64,000 nucleotides of DNA from Serripes groenlandicus (lineage: Eukaryota; Mollusca; Bivalvia; Cardiida; Cardiidae): the NCBI GenBank assembly GCA_031761405.1, contig JASEVX010000005.1, positions 32,289,127 through 32,353,126 on the forward strand. Direction: 5' to 3'. Under the pieces are notes generated by a model. It saw nothing but the letters and a program-made list of their open reading frames with translations. It was not told the origin of the DNA and ran no database searches. Below are positions 21,181 through 32,166 of this stretch, one piece after another. Within the stretch, counting starts at the first letter, position 1; every line of letters begins with the position of its first letter. The translations under genes were made by a program, and so were the position numbers.

Positions 21181-21714
21181 TATGTATGCAATTTCTTAAA
21201 ACTAGTAAAAATAAATTTTATTGAAAAAATGTTTTAGCATGCAAGAAAATGATCAGTTCTTCAAACCTTGTCAGACATAGTTCATATCGGACGTCAAGGA
21301 TGTAATATTATGTATATCACACTGAAGTCGAAAAGAAAATCTAACTTTTCAGATGCCAGAGTAAAATGTTGACTGACTTGTATTTGTTATTGAATATGTA
21401 TTTTTGTTAACATTATTAAGTGATGGAAAGAAAAATCAATTGGCAATCTTTTAATTGTTACTGTTTGTCTGTGTCACTACAGTGTTGGAACAGAACTTTC
21501 TGTAAATAATCACATTCATTTGTAAATGTGCATGACATTTTTGTTCAAGATTGTCTTTTCAAGAGTTTTATCCCTTTGACTGTGATGTTGCAATATGTTA
21601 CTGTTGCATTGCATGTTTGTACCAATCAAATTTAATTCTTCATTAATTAGAGAAGAACTTACAATATTTATTTGCGTTGGTTTGTCGGTCCTTACAAGTC
21701 CAATGAGCAATACC

Positions 21715-21935
21715 GTTTTGCTACGACTTCGGTTGCAAAATTACAGGGCGTCGGTATCAAGGTTGACTGTCAATCAATTGGTTGTGAGTTCGAATCCCAG
21801 CTCTGCCAACAATCTTTCTGACGTTTTATAAACTAGAATGCGACGGGCGTCATTCGTCTGCCAACAATGGCCTGTCGTCCTGAAAAGCCGGGAAACAGAT
21901 TTGTAGGTGAACTGGCCGCCGTGGTATGAGAAAAT
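21715..21935 (+). mobile_element. SINE, degenerate head
   Basis: B-box-like 'tgtgagttcgaatcccagct', then 'gccaacaatctttctgacg' and 'gtgaactggccgccgtggta'. Shared with 39830 (B) and 43495-43770 (C, inverted). Confidence 0.6.
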
Positions 21936-22134
21936 GTGATCGATAGAAGATATGGTATATTACTAAAAGTACACACAGGTAAGCCTTTGAAAACTGAATT
22001 ATTTTTACTAAAGCCTCCTCATCCATTAATATTGAATGCGAATCACACGCATCTTTCCAGTGGGTTGTTTGAAAGAAAGAAAAAACGGCTGAAGAGAAAT
22101 CATTTCCGACACCAAGAAATTGGCAAGAATACTG

Positions 22135-22140
22135 TTTATT
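22135..22140 (-). promoter_or_regulatory. Polyadenylation signal AATAAA
   Basis: AATAAA on the minus strand, 41 nt past the TAA of the Ly6 terminal exon. The right distance for a short 3' UTR; also kept in unit B. Confidence 0.55.
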
Positions 22141-22180
22141 GGGATTAAAATCATGTATACATGTAACACCGATTCAAGAA

Positions 22181-22288
22181 TTAACCAATGAACACAGGAT
22201 CAGTGTTCGTCTGATTGCATTCCGTGTTACAGAAATCATCCTGACAGCAGTGTTGACAATCCGGTACCAATCGTTTACTGTTTGTACA
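22181..22288 (-). CDS. Ly6 domain 2, terminal exon
   Basis: Last exon of the minus-strand IgGFc-Ly6 gene: acceptor 'aatattccag', 35 codons, TAA stop. It encodes the C-terminal part of a three-finger domain: C-T-N-S-K, then DCQHCCQDDFCN, the diagnostic CC-x2-D-x-CN signature of the Ly6/uPAR family. The tail ends DPVFIG without a hydrophobic GPI-attachment segment or a membrane span, so the product should be secreted. It starts in phase 0, matching the 72-nt exon at 23089-23160. An AATAAA lies 41 nt downstream. Inverted or direct copies are at 43154 and 40513. Confidence 0.8.
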   Translation of the reverse strand, partial: CTNSKRLVPDCQHCCQDDFCNTECNQTNTDPVFIG

Positions 22289-22552
22289 CTGGAATATTAA
22301 AAACAAATATTTCAATTCGGTCAGTGTATAAATAGATCTGCAAAATTGATATGAGACGTTTATGTTCGCCATATAGTAACAGAAGGTTTCAAGGCTTTCC
22401 GACAATCGTTATCGATTTAATATACGTACTGCACAGGTTGGTTTTCCTCGACCATCGCTCAAATATCAAATATAAATAACCCCAAAGTGCAAGTACAAAC
22501 TGGGCGCATGCCATAATAAGGAACCCTCCAAGATTGCAACATTTTAATTATA

Positions 22553-22808
22553 ATTGGGCCGAATAACAAGAAAACCAACATTGTTGATTCTGCGTAAAGT
22601 ATCGATCCGGATCAGCCTAAGCATGCCGCGCAGACTAACCCGGACAGATACTTCTCGCATTCTGTGGATTTTCTGTTTCATGAATCATTACTCTATCCTC
22701 CTGATATGGAATGTGACGGCCCGGATAAGCCTGTGTGGACTGCGCATGCTGATTTGGGTCGACACATTACGCACAGTCCATAATGTTGGTTTTCTCGTGG
22801 AACGGCTT
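22553..22808. mobile_element. Foldback MITE, family M3
   Basis: Long inverted ends: 'aagaaaaccaacattgttga..tctgcgtaaagtatcgatcc' mirrored by 'gcacagtccataatgttggt..tttctcgtgg'. Copies at 42628-42888 and 61912-62168 and a deleted one at 40783-40846. A 91-codon open frame across it is a by-product. The intron continues to 23088 with a T/C-rich stretch and no gene. Confidence 0.75.
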
Positions 22809-23088
22809 ATATTGCAAAACCAATTTTGAGGAGGGATGCATGCCCCACCCCCCACCCCATCCCCGATAACCCCTCCCCTCTATCAATAAGGTAGGTCCTA
22901 CACCCTTATCTGGGCCTAGTAGCTCCCCTCGTCAGAACTGTTAAAACTCACTTACATTGTAGGGAACTTTAAACTTATAGAAATACAGCATAATCCAAAT
23001 ATAACAGGTGGGCTTGTGTGCGTGTCTATTCATGAAACACCCGCCATGTGTGAGAGACTGTTTATATTCGATAATTATTTCGATTCAC

Positions 23089-23160
23089 CTGTTTTTCGTG
23101 GCATCCAGCTGTAAAATGTTCATAGAGACCTCCCCACGTAAACTTCTCTATCCCACATAC
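23089..23160 (-). CDS. Ly6 domain 2, middle exon
   Basis: A 72-nt exon with acceptor 'gttgctacag' and donor 'gtgaat', reading VCGIEKFTWGGLY..FTAGCHEKQ. It aligns in length (24 codons), phase (0-0) and pattern with the middle exon of domain 1 (TCFVEQYEIPGGD..SGCIETK): a Cys at position 2, GG in the middle and GC four from the end. These are the fifth and sixth cysteines of the three-finger fold. Too short to stand out as an open frame; found by following splice sites. Confidence 0.75.
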
Positions 23161-23219
23161 CTGTAGCAACACAAACGGATCAAGTAGTAGTATTACAGGG
23201 TTATTTGAGAGTGCTTTGT

Positions 23220-23770
23220 TCATTTAACTGAATTGACTGGATACATGGCAGATGAGATATATACATGTATGTTGAAAAGGCACTGGCCGACTTCAGATCG
23301 AGATACTGACTGAAATAAACGAACCTTACGAATGTTCTGTTCGTTTATGCACGTACATATTTACATTTTAATGTCTTTTGGATGATTCTTGAAGTTTATT
23401 TTCACTACATCTTTGTCTCACAATGAATTCCATTTAATATTTAAGTTGCTGAATACTTATTTCCATTCACACACAATGACTTAATAATATACATTCATTG
23501 AAATGCATAAATTTTACCAAATCAATATTGTTTCAAACTGTGTTAAATAGCACCTTAAATTACACCGAGAATAAATTTGGAGACTATACTATATTAAAAA
23601 TTATCTGATTAGCAGTTATTACCCTCTGCTACTTAATGCTTGCCCACATTAAACAAATCTACAGCTGACGACTTCCAACACATCGAGTTAAAATGTCAAA
23701 AAAATCTCATCATCAGCAATTTCTACCAATGCCAGAAGGTTTTCAATATGAGTCTATTGCAAATGCGTCC
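23220..23770. other. Intron, no gene; decayed M1 MITE
   Basis: AT-rich sequence. An M1 remnant occupies about 23638-23770 ('cttgcccacattaaacaaat..ctacagctgacgacttcc'). Nothing else recognised. Confidence 0.5.
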
Positions 23771-23998
23771 GAAAAGGGGTAACGGTTAAATATACCTCTA
23801 ATAGCCAGCACAAGTTTGGAAAACAACACAATTCAGAATGGTTTGAGAAGGGGTAATGATTAAATATACCTCTAATATCCAGTACAAGTTTGGAAAACAA
23901 CACAATTCAGAATGGTTTGAGAAGGGGTAATGATTAAATATACCTCTAATATCCAGTACAAGTTTGGAAAACAACACAATTCAGAATGGTTTGAGAAG
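23771..23998. repeat. 74-bp tandem triplication
   Basis: Three units of 'gagaaggggtaatgattaaa..tacctctaatatccagtaca'. The last two are identical, so this is a recent duplication. Confidence 0.95.
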
Positions 23999-23999
23999 T

Positions 24000-24765
24000 C
24001 CCATCTACAATACCATGTGTACTCGTTCTATGTTAAATATGCCCATTTTGATGTAACCCGTTTAGTCTTTAATTTCGAAAACTACCTTTAAATATCATTT
24101 GCTATCGATTGAGCATGAAATCTACGGTTTGGATAGGACATATCTTAGAAACTCGTTTAGCGCCGTTTTCAAAAGTACACTCTCTCATGTTTAAAACGAG
24201 TGACTCCATTTTTCATGTAATAAGACATATGGAATATTTTGATAACTAAATGGCAAACAATACTGAGTTATGAGTGATCTCACCTGCATCTACATTGTAT
24301 TAAAACATCTCAATATAAGTGTCATTTGGACTGAAAACGTTAATATTAAAATAAGGTTAACTTCGAGCGATTTTCTCATTCACTCTATGGGAAATGTCAA
24401 CGGAGTCATCGGAAACGTGTTTTGTCATATTCCTACAAAAAAATAACAACTGACTTTAAATCAGCACTTTACCAAGTGTTCTTAATTTTGATAGCAAACT
24501 TCATGTATTTCTTTTAGGAATAATTAATTAACAAAAATATACTCTTTCTTTTGCAACTGAGTGTTAACTATTTAGCCCATTTTTGAAAAACGATTGAGAG
24601 CTAATATATCATCGATAGGTATGGATGACCCAGCCAGTGTTCGAATACACGACCTTGGATGAAAAGCCTCGGTCGTTACCGAGCACAACCCCGTATGTGA
24701 AGCAAATTGGAGAAGCAATTAAGTCCCTATTAGTTTTCTGGGACTCCTATCAAAGGTGCACGTAC
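24000..24765. other. Intron, no recognisable content
   Basis: About 770 bp of AT-rich sequence with no repeat family or coding signal that I can recognise. A tRNA-like piece 'ggatgacccagccagtgttcg' near 24630 may be SINE debris. Confidence 0.4.
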
Positions 24766-24866
24766 CTCGTCTGGGTAGCATAAGCGGACAGTATGGCATT
24801 CCGTCATGTTCGAGACATGAAGACAGTCATAACACATAGGTCCACGTGTATCACGGGCTGGCAGTC
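24766..24866 (-). CDS. Ly6 domain 2, first exon
   Basis: A 101-nt exon with acceptor 'caactcacag' and donor 'gtacgtg'. Two leading nucleotides complete a Gly codon with the G left by the 26230-26311 exon. It then reads LPARDTRGPMCYDC, then HVSNMTECHTVRLCYPDE. MCYDC...EC...LC gives the first four cysteines of a Ly6/uPAR domain, matching the domain 1 exon (VKCYSC...LC...TTC) in spacing and in the phase 0 end. An N-glycosylation site (NMT) is present. This links Ly6 domain 1 to domain 2 in one reading frame. Confidence 0.75.
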
Positions 24867-24869
24867 CTG

Positions 24870-25325
24870 TGAGTTGATTAGTTAGAAACATGTTATTAGT
24901 AATTACCTCTGTCCGTTAGACAAAGTTGATTTCATACCAATTAAGAAACAAAATGTAAGCTTAAATAAAACTCGATCAACGTCAGCTTCTGGAACCATAA
25001 CGAATCAGACTGAGTTCTAATTGCAATTGTTTTGAAGCGCGAGGGAATATCCCTCTGTAAGTTTAACTTCATTATATAGTAATTCCTTTTCATAATTTCA
25101 AGTTTTAAATTCAATGTATTCTTTCTCGCGAACATTTCAAATAAAACAGGGCATTGTATTACGATAATTTCAAATATTTCCAATAAAAACTCATCCAATA
25201 CTTTTCAAATGATGTGCCATTCAAGTGGGTCTTTAATAAAGAGCATCTCATATGTTATCAATAAAATTGGGCATTCTACTAGTATTATGATCATTTCAAA
25301 CAATTCCAGTTTTAAAGGTTTTCCA
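24870..25325. other. Intron, no gene seen
   Basis: AT-rich. A ~100-bp near duplication ('ataaaacagggcattgtatt' and 'aaaattgggcattctactag', about 25090-25290) is the only structure noticed. Confidence 0.4.
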
Positions 25326-25499
25326 TTACAAAGGAATCAGCAACAGACGACTTACATATGGAGAATCTCTTTTAATAAAAGTGTAAGTATTGATTAGATT
25401 TGAAAACTGTGTCATCATGACACCGTGAACATATGCATGACACATTCTATTTGAACCACGTCGACTTTTCGATCAACGACGATCCGTTTCAGCATGTGC

Positions 25500-25975
25500 A
25501 TCCGTGTAGTCTGATCGGGATCTGTCCCGTTGGCTGTTTAGTTTCAAGCATATTGGATGCCTTGAGAGAACGACAGTGACCGAGACACGGCCCGTTGACT
25601 GTTTAGTTTAAAGCATACTGAGAACGACAGTGACCGAGACACGGCCCGTTAGCTGTTTAGTTTCAAGCATACTGGATGCATTGAGAGAACGACAGTGATC
25701 GAGAAACGGCCCGTTGGCTGTTTAGTTTAAAGCATACTGGATACCTTGAGAGAACGACAGTGACCGAGAAACGGCCCGTTAGCTGTTTAGTTTCAAGCAT
25801 ACTGGATGCCTTTAGAGAACGACAGTGACCGAGACACGACCCGTTGGCTGTTTAGTTTAAAGCATACTGGATACCTTCAGAGAACGACAGTGACCGAGAC
25901 ACGACCCGTTGGCTGTTTAGTTTAAAGCATACTGGATACCTTCAGAGAACGACAGTGACCGAGACACGACTATAA
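25500..25975. repeat. 65-bp satellite, about 7 units, inverted
   Basis: Reverse complement of the 16.1-18.0 kb array ('cggcccgttggctgtttagt'). Its flank 'catgtgcatccgtgtagtct' is the inverse of the flank at 18.06 kb. Confidence 0.95.
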
Positions 25976-26049
25976 AAGCATCTAGTTCGATCGTTATTGT
26001 TATTAATAAATTTTAAAAAAAACGGAAGTCAGGTTTTCTGTGGTGTTGC

Positions 26050-26150
26050 TCATTCCATAATAAATGGAGGTTGCGGGTTCGATCGCCGGCCGGATCATAT
26101 CAAAGACTTTGAACGTGTAGAAACGGCTGCTCTCCTTGGCGCAAAACACC
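26050..26150 (+). mobile_element. SINE fragment
   Basis: 'ggttgcgggttcgatcgccg' head piece and 'gaaacggctgctctccttgg' body. Inverse counterpart of 63.4 kb. Confidence 0.6.
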
Positions 26151-26229
26151 AACAAATCAAACAATCAAATCTGAATGAATGTTTTCAAACAATGTACACT
26201 ATTCCATATAAAATCTATGACTATAATAC

Positions 26230-26311
26230 CTGATGCACTACAACCTATCGAATTGCAGTAATCACCATCGCAACATTCCAGACAGTCTTTTGAAGTCATG
26301 TTGGTGCATTT
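26230..26311 (-). CDS. Ly6 domain 1, third exon (left arm)
   Basis: 82 nt, acceptor 'atattgatag', donor 'gtatta'. Reads KCTNMTSKDCLECC, then DGDYCNSIGC: the CC-x2-D-x-CN end of a three-finger domain, with an extra Cys. Ends with one extra nucleotide (phase 1), which fits the 24766-24866 exon. Differs from the right-arm copy (62898-62979) by only a few residues. Confidence 0.85.
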
Positions 26312-26878
26312 CTATCAATATGAAAGTAAATAACATTTTGAATGAAAAATTGTTTTGTTAAATGCATTGACATACTGTTACTGTTGCATGCAAATATGAT
26401 TTAACAAAACCGAAAGGCAAACACGATTACGAGAAATTAATATGCGTGCTGCAGGAGTAGTGAGATTGAACTAATGTTATAAAGAAATACGTAATAGGAA
26501 TATTAGATCGGATACAAGCATTGTTATGTGATAATAATACATTCAAGCACCAACGTATTTTGCAATTTATGTACCCTTCTTTCGAGTCCCGCCCGCTTTA
26601 GAACGGTCGTACATTGATGAAACTGTGTTTATCGTTGATATATGATTAATTAAGTCTACAAATAATGATAACGATCACGTTCACAAAACATTGAAATTAG
26701 TACCAATATATGCAAAATAGTCATTTCATTTTCATCAATATTTCTTTTCTTGTAATGAAACCCATGATTTCTACAGAATGTTAATTTCGAAGATTTATAA
26801 AATTCAAACAACTATATTTCTACGGTTGAGGCAGGACCAAACCTGATATTTGAAAAAAAGCATTTCCTTATATAGTAC

Positions 26879-26950
26879 CTTAGTCTCGATACATCCACTA
26901 TTGTAACGTATATCCCCACCAGGAATTTCGTATTGTTCAACAAAACATGT
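26879..26950 (-). CDS. Ly6 domain 1, middle exon (left arm)
   Basis: 72 nt, acceptor 'gtactttcag', donor 'gtacta', phase 0-0. Reads TCFVEQYEIPGGD, then RYNSGCIETK. One residue differs from the right-arm copy (Q/R). Encodes the middle finger of the Ly6 domain. Confidence 0.85.
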
Positions 26951-27224
26951 CTGAAAGTACAAACAAATATTAAAATAAATATAAATAATGTCCAAAATAA
27001 ATGGAACAAGAAAGTTTAGCTTTCATTACTAAAACATATGTGTCATTAATATGTGCACTCGAATTATTTGTTTATTTAATATTTACGAATACTTATTTGA
27101 GGGCTTTTCATTGAAGCCTGCGAGACATTTTACGCAGTGCTTATAACAGATAACAATTGTCTGAACTAATACAAGAAAACAACTGTTCTTTATACGTAAA
27201 GGTGCAGCTATGCAGTATATGTTT

Positions 27225-27437
27225 TGTTTTATTGGAGTTTGTTGCTATTTCCAAGATTATTTCATTTATATCACGGCGATATTTCACTTATTCATGATCC
27301 ATGGGTAAACAAACCAGTACTAGGCTAGAAAATGTGCCTTGCCCAAGGGTCACCCTTCAAGACCGCCACGACCTGGGATCGAACCCGGGATGCCCGGTTT
27401 AAAATCCCCGACGCTAACCACTCAGCAACGGTGGATT
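27225..27437 (-). mobile_element. tRNA-derived SINE (minus)
   Basis: Head at the right ('gttgctgagtggttagcg' in reverse), B box 'gggttcgatccca', body 'cctagtactggtttgtttac'. The homologous SINE in the right arm is 61379-61600. Confidence 0.8.
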
Positions 27438-27534
27438 TCTGTCAGTATATGTATAACTTGCTGTTTGATATTCCTCTGTCGATGCAATGGAAGCTCACAT
27501 CTGTAAAGGGGTACATTACAATACATATTCTTAC

Positions 27535-27632
27535 CTCGGTTGATTCACATGTTGTCACTGTATTACAGAGGTATAGATGGGATAGATCATTACAGGAATA
27601 ACACTTCACGTGTTTAGTAGCGGGGACCATGT
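27535..27632 (-). CDS. Ly6 domain 1, first exon (left arm)
   Basis: 98 nt, acceptor 'gaactttttcag', donor 'gtaagaat'. Two leading nucleotides (ac) complete a codon with the G left by the IgGFc exon, giving Asp. It then reads MVPATKHVKCYSCN, then DLSHLYLCNTVTTCESTE: the first four cysteines of a Ly6 domain (C-x2-C...C...C). The Met at the start is internal, not a start codon, if the fusion model is right. Without an upstream exon there would be no signal peptide, which supports the fusion. Confidence 0.8.
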
Positions 27633-28262
27633 CTGAAAAAGTTCGTATACACAATGCACAATGATACTAGGCATTACAGGAATAACACTTCACGTCTTTA
27701 GTAGCAAGGACCATGTGTGAAAAAGTTCGTATACACAATGATACTAGCCATTACAGGAATAAACATTTCATGAGTTTAGAAGCAGGGAGCATGTCTGAAG
27801 ATTTCGTACACACAATGATAGTAGATATTATTGGAATAAATATTTCATGTGTTTAGTAGCATGGATCATGTCTCAAAAGTTCGTCTACAATGATACTAGA
27901 CATTACAGGAATAAACTCTTCACGTGTTTAAACGCAGGGAGCATCTCTGAAAAAAATCGTATACACAATGATGCTAGACATTACAGGAATAACACTACAC
28001 GTGTTAAGTAGCAGAGATACACAATGATATTAGACATTACAGGAATAAACACTTCATGTGTTTAGTAGCAGGGAGCATGTCTAAAAAAGTTCGTATTCAC
28101 AATGATACTAGACATTACAGGAATAACACTTCATGTGTTTAGTAGCATGGAGCATGTCTGAACAAGTTCGTATACACAATGATCTAATATATTACAGGAA
28201 TAACACTGCAAGTGTTTCGTAGCAGGGAGCATGTCTGAAAAGGTTCGTGATTTCGTATATAC
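27590..28262 (-). repeat. Tandem repeat derived from the Ly6 first exon and its acceptor
   Basis: About nine units of 75-90 bp. Each holds, on the minus strand, a decayed copy of the acceptor region, the 'catggtccctgctactaaac' start and 'gtgttattcctgtaat' of the exon, then a stop-containing spacer (tctagtatcattgtgtata). The genuine exon is the terminal unit. The right arm has about six units at 60790-61220. Confidence 0.85.
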
Positions 28263-28264
28263 TA

Positions 28265-29150
28265 TTTGCATGTGAATGAATTGTTATACAAATTGTATAC
28301 TTGTACTCCGAAGAAGACATGGTAAAGAAGTTGTTCCAAGAGACCTAGGATTTAAGGAAGATCTCAGATATCCTATTTTCGTGTTTTTCTCTCTTCATCT
28401 TTTAACTGGCTGTTTTTGCAGTCCGATCATAGTGTTTTTACCGCTGCATCATTACACTGATTCTTGTAACTGTTAAACGATATACATGTAGGCAATAATC
28501 TAAAATGAAAAGTTTGCTTTGCAAACTTATGAGCATGTATTTTTTGTAATTAACCAACCGTTTAAAAGATCTGATATTTTGAAAGGCGCCTGCTTTGGAA
28601 ACATTTGAAACAAGACCCCGGCCTGAAGGTGTCTCGCCCTTCTTTCAAACCGCGTATTAAATTGTTGTCAATATGTCATGAAAAATGATGGAGACATATG
28701 TTCTGATTAATGTTCATGAAGATTGGATGAACAAATTGAGTTAAACAGTGTTCACAGGGTTATTCTAACATTTGACCTAGTGCCCTAGGTTTTTACCCCT
28801 CGGGATCCATTTTTTATTTGACCCAGATTAAATGGAAACTAATGTTATGATAAACTTTCATGAAGATTGGATGAACAGTATGGCCTCTAGAGGCAATGAA
28901 ACTAATGCTTAGTTCTGGCCAACGATGATATTGGCATCTGTTATTTTGTCGTGAAATAGTATCCCACGACACAACAAATACATCTGACAAATATTCAAAA
29001 ATAAAAATTGACCAGGGATTGCTGAGTAATAGAGAATTGTAAAAGTGGTCGCCGTCGCCGGAAAAATGACTGCTATGTCTCACACCAGATTCATGGTCGG
29101 GACAAAAAGGGGGCATCAAGATATTGGTTGGAAGACTAATATTGACAGAG
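28265..29150. repeat. Non-coding, reiterated repeat remnant
   Basis: 28265-28640 is single-copy in this arm and pairs with 60340-60780. 28640-29150 contains pieces of the 13.4-14.8 kb repeat ('gttcatgaagattggatgaa', and in reverse the 'cgcccacgaatgtgg' type start). No gene seen. Confidence 0.55.
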
Positions 29151-29594
29151 TTTTATAAAAGCCTAAGTTTGTGGTAAAAGGAGAATTCCTAATTGCTTAA
29201 CTTTCTTTATAATTTTCTTCTGCAGACGCGTCAAACGTTGTTTTTGTCAGGGCAGTGTTAACACCCATTTTCCAAAGCTCGAGTATTAATGGTAAAGCAG
29301 ATGAGCATTCTGGCAAAGATTTACGATAAATAAACTGTCGTAAATAATAATCAAATCACTGCAAACTGTGATTTGTTAATCCGTATTCACCAACGAAATT
29401 AGAAACCTTTTCTGAGCTATCAGAAAATGATAAATTACAAATTCATGAAATTTCCAATCAGTAATTATATTACTAAGAAAATTTGGAATAAGAATAAGTA
29501 AGGTATTTAGATTACAAGTAGTCGGCGATAACGACATTGGCTTCAAAAGACAATGCAATCTTTAAACCCATTACCATAACAACCAAATTACAGC

Positions 29595-29945
29595 GGACGG
29601 ATTTGAAATGATCAATGAAGCAAAGTCTCCCTTTTCCACAATTATTTCAAATGATCAATAAAGCAAAGTCTCCTTTTTCCACAATCATTTCAAATGATCA
29701 GTAAAGCAAAATCTCCTTTTGCCACAATGTTTTCAAATAATCAATAAAGCAAAGTCTCCTTTTGCCACAATGTTTTCAAATGATAAATAAAGCAAAGTCT
29801 CCTTTTGCCACAATGTTTTCAAATGATCAATAAAGCAAAGTCTCCTTTTGCCACAATGTTTTCAAATGATCAATAAAGCAAAGTCTCCTTTTGCCACAAT
29901 GTTTTCAAATGATCAATAAAGCAAAGTCTCCTTTTGCCAGGTTTT
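29595..29945. repeat. Tandem array of an M1 MITE half-core, ~46-60 bp units
   Basis: 'caaatgatcaataaagcaaa' followed by 'gtctccttttgccacaatgt', repeated about seven times. The right arm at 59.2-59.4 kb has a single M1 copy, so the array arose within the left arm. Confidence 0.85.
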
Positions 29946-30016
29946 CAAAATGTCCTGCTAGAGATGCGTCTACTTCGTCTGCATGTAGGAAAGGGTTACC
30001 AAACCTGTTTATCTAC

Positions 30017-31252
30017 CGGGTGTTGGAGAAGGGTCCAAACGAGATGTATCAAACTGCAGGCCGAGTGCAGTCCCATAACCGTTGTAGCCTTGATATCCGT
30101 ATATTATGGCCCCAAACGGAATCTATTTCGAATGTGCCAAGCGATAGAATCCAATGGTGACACTCCCATTTACAGTAAGATTGAAAGTACTTGCGGTATC
30201 TGGTAAATGTTGTCCGTCGAGTTTAATATCAGCTAGAATACTATCACTCGATGCCATGATGGATATGTAATTTGCAAAGCTATTTAACTCGTTAGGGATG
30301 GTGAATATGTATTCTGATATGTACTGTGCAATTGTTGGAACTGTTGACATAAATGGATCTCTGATAGAGTCGCCATTATCCATATTATCAAAGCTGTACA
30401 ACATGACAGACACGGGCTTTCGAGCATCAATAAATAACGGTTCTGTAGCTACGATTTCGATGAAATCTCCGCTTGCATTTAAAGTCATGGGTCTGGTGAT
30501 CGTTTCGGTTGCTTGTCTATAATAAACGTGTGTATCCGATTCAGATGAAATTATTCGTATAAAGTATCTTGATTTTGGATAAAGCGATGGTACTATAAAA
30601 CTCGTACCGAACATTGAAGACGGTATAAGTTGCTCAGAAACATAATCTCCACTAGCAAAGACAATGGCCTTGTGACCACTAAATACAGCGATTGGTTTAT
30701 CACTAGAGATGATCGTTCCAGTTAGATCCTGTAAATTTGTGTAGAGATAAGTTTGTTTATTGTCCACATGGAATGTAAAGTTACTGATAGAAGCATTTCC
30801 AATGCGTGGTGTGACATGCACTGATGTATTGTCTTGTGTACTAACGATTAGAAAGTTACTGTAAAATTGCGCATAATTTGTGTTTGGATAATAACTTGAC
30901 ACGATATAACGAGTTGATAGGCATTCTCTCGGCAGGATGAGGACCTCTTCGTAGGAAGTTCCTCCGTTTGTTAAAAGTACCAACGAGATATCAACGGTTG
31001 AAGAAACTATAATAGTTTTATCCTGGATTGTGTCATTCCGTGTCTGTATTATAGATCCGTTAATGGGTATTGTACGAGTGTTGTTTGTTACGGTAAATGT
31101 AGTGTTCATACCTACTGATGGTGCGAGTATAGTAACTAAACCTGTTGAGTTGGTGGAGGCTACCAGCGATATCGACATTCCATTGTCAAACGACTATAGT
31201 ACACCCACGTAAAACTCCCTCCCTGTTGTATCTTAAATGATAATATGTATCT
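30017..31252 (-). pseudogene. IgGFc-binding-like exon, left-arm copy, with premature stops
   Basis: Long exon homologous to 56104-57372. It is open for 351 codons from an internal Met (31178) and carries the family hallmarks: STRYIVSSYYPN, VSTQDNTSVHV, DLTGTII.SDKPIAVFSGH, EQLIPSSMFGTSFIVPSLYP, DFIEIVATEPLF. Three in-frame stops relative to the better copy: TAA at 31233-31235, TAG at 31194-31196, both before the Met, and TAG at 30123-30125, where the other copy has CAG (Gln). An 8-codon deletion precedes the last stop. The 3' donor has decayed to gtagat. Downstream Ly6 exons on the same strand are intact, so the copy may be a recent pseudogene or be expressed from another 5' exon. Confidence 0.7.
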
Positions 31253-31269
31253 CTAAAATATTAAGCAGC

Positions 31270-31318
31270 AGACCCCCCAGCCCCCCCCCCCCCCCCACCC
31301 ACACACACACAACCCCCA
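31270..31318. repeat. C-run and CA-rich low complexity
   Basis: 'cccccccccccccc' followed by 'acacacacac'. The opposite strand is a G-run. Right-arm counterpart absent. Confidence 0.9.
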
Positions 31319-31319
31319 G

Positions 31320-32165
31320 AAACAGAGGGTAATTATGTTAATAATTCCCAACTACATTTAAATCAGCGACGCCATGGTAAAACGAATTTTGGTAATTTAC
31401 GGAAAGAGAAGTCACAGATTGATATGCGATTCCACACAGTCTTACCGGGATCTACCTGTTTCATCATGTAGTCCTTAAAGGATTGTATATGTTTTTGAAA
31501 AAATGGATTGACCGCAGTCATACCGTGCTAATATATATTCCGATTTAAATATCATCAATTTAAAAAAGCCCCTTTACTGATTTCTTGTGATATGACACAT
31601 GATTGCATAAGTAAAGCAAGACTGTCATTTCGTATCGATCACTTGAGTATTTGTAAATTTAGAAGGATTGATAAGTTAAGGACTTCTAGCCTGTTCCATC
31701 TGAAAGCCACCTAGTTGACCGTTCGAATGACTTGACATATTATAGCAGGGGTTCACACATCGAAATATTCTAAATATTATTTCGATATCCTATTCAAACT
31801 ATAATTTTGATAATTTTGATATCTTATTCAAACTATGATTTTGATATCCTTTCAAATTCGGTTACACTTTTCTATTTTATTCTATGTACATGTTTATCTA
31901 AAGGGTATTTGACTAGCCCTACACCAAAATGACTGACATGTTTTCGAAACGATCACAATGAACTAAAATCAGCCAACGGTCACATACGGAACAGGTCGGT
32001 TAACTCATTTTATAATTGGACATGTCACTTCACGGAAGACTTAAGGAGTTTTCTGTATAGGGATTCAACGATATATATCCCTCCTAGTAATGCTATCCCA
32101 TCGCTTAGAGGCCATGACCTCTTTACCAGATAAGATGGCTGGAACAATCAAAGGAGTGAATCACT
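31320..32165. other. Non-coding, pairs with the right arm
   Basis: Nothing coding. 31690-31800 is the inverse of 55930-56030. A short direct repeat 'ttcaaactatgattttgata' lies near 31800. Confidence 0.5.
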
Positions 32166-32166
32166 T

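Larger units (their letters stand above)
18985..23205 (+). repeat. Duplicated unit A
   Basis: About 4.2 kb sharing order and sequence with unit B (37.11-41.05 kb, same strand) and unit C (42.35-48.0 kb, inverted): histidine-rich ORF, SINE, ~23-bp tandem repeat, M1 and M2 MITEs, SINE, Ly6 terminal exon, M3 MITE. A is the only copy in which both Ly6 exons here keep their splice sites. Confidence 0.8.

Noticed and set aside
22554..22829. 91-residue plus-strand open frame
   Set aside because: Lies wholly in the M3 foldback MITE; the mirrored copy at 42494-42781 gives another unrelated frame.
30298..30522. Plus-strand frame over the IgGFc copy
   Set aside because: Antisense shadow of the minus-strand exon; 31030-31212 and 56153-56335 are the same.
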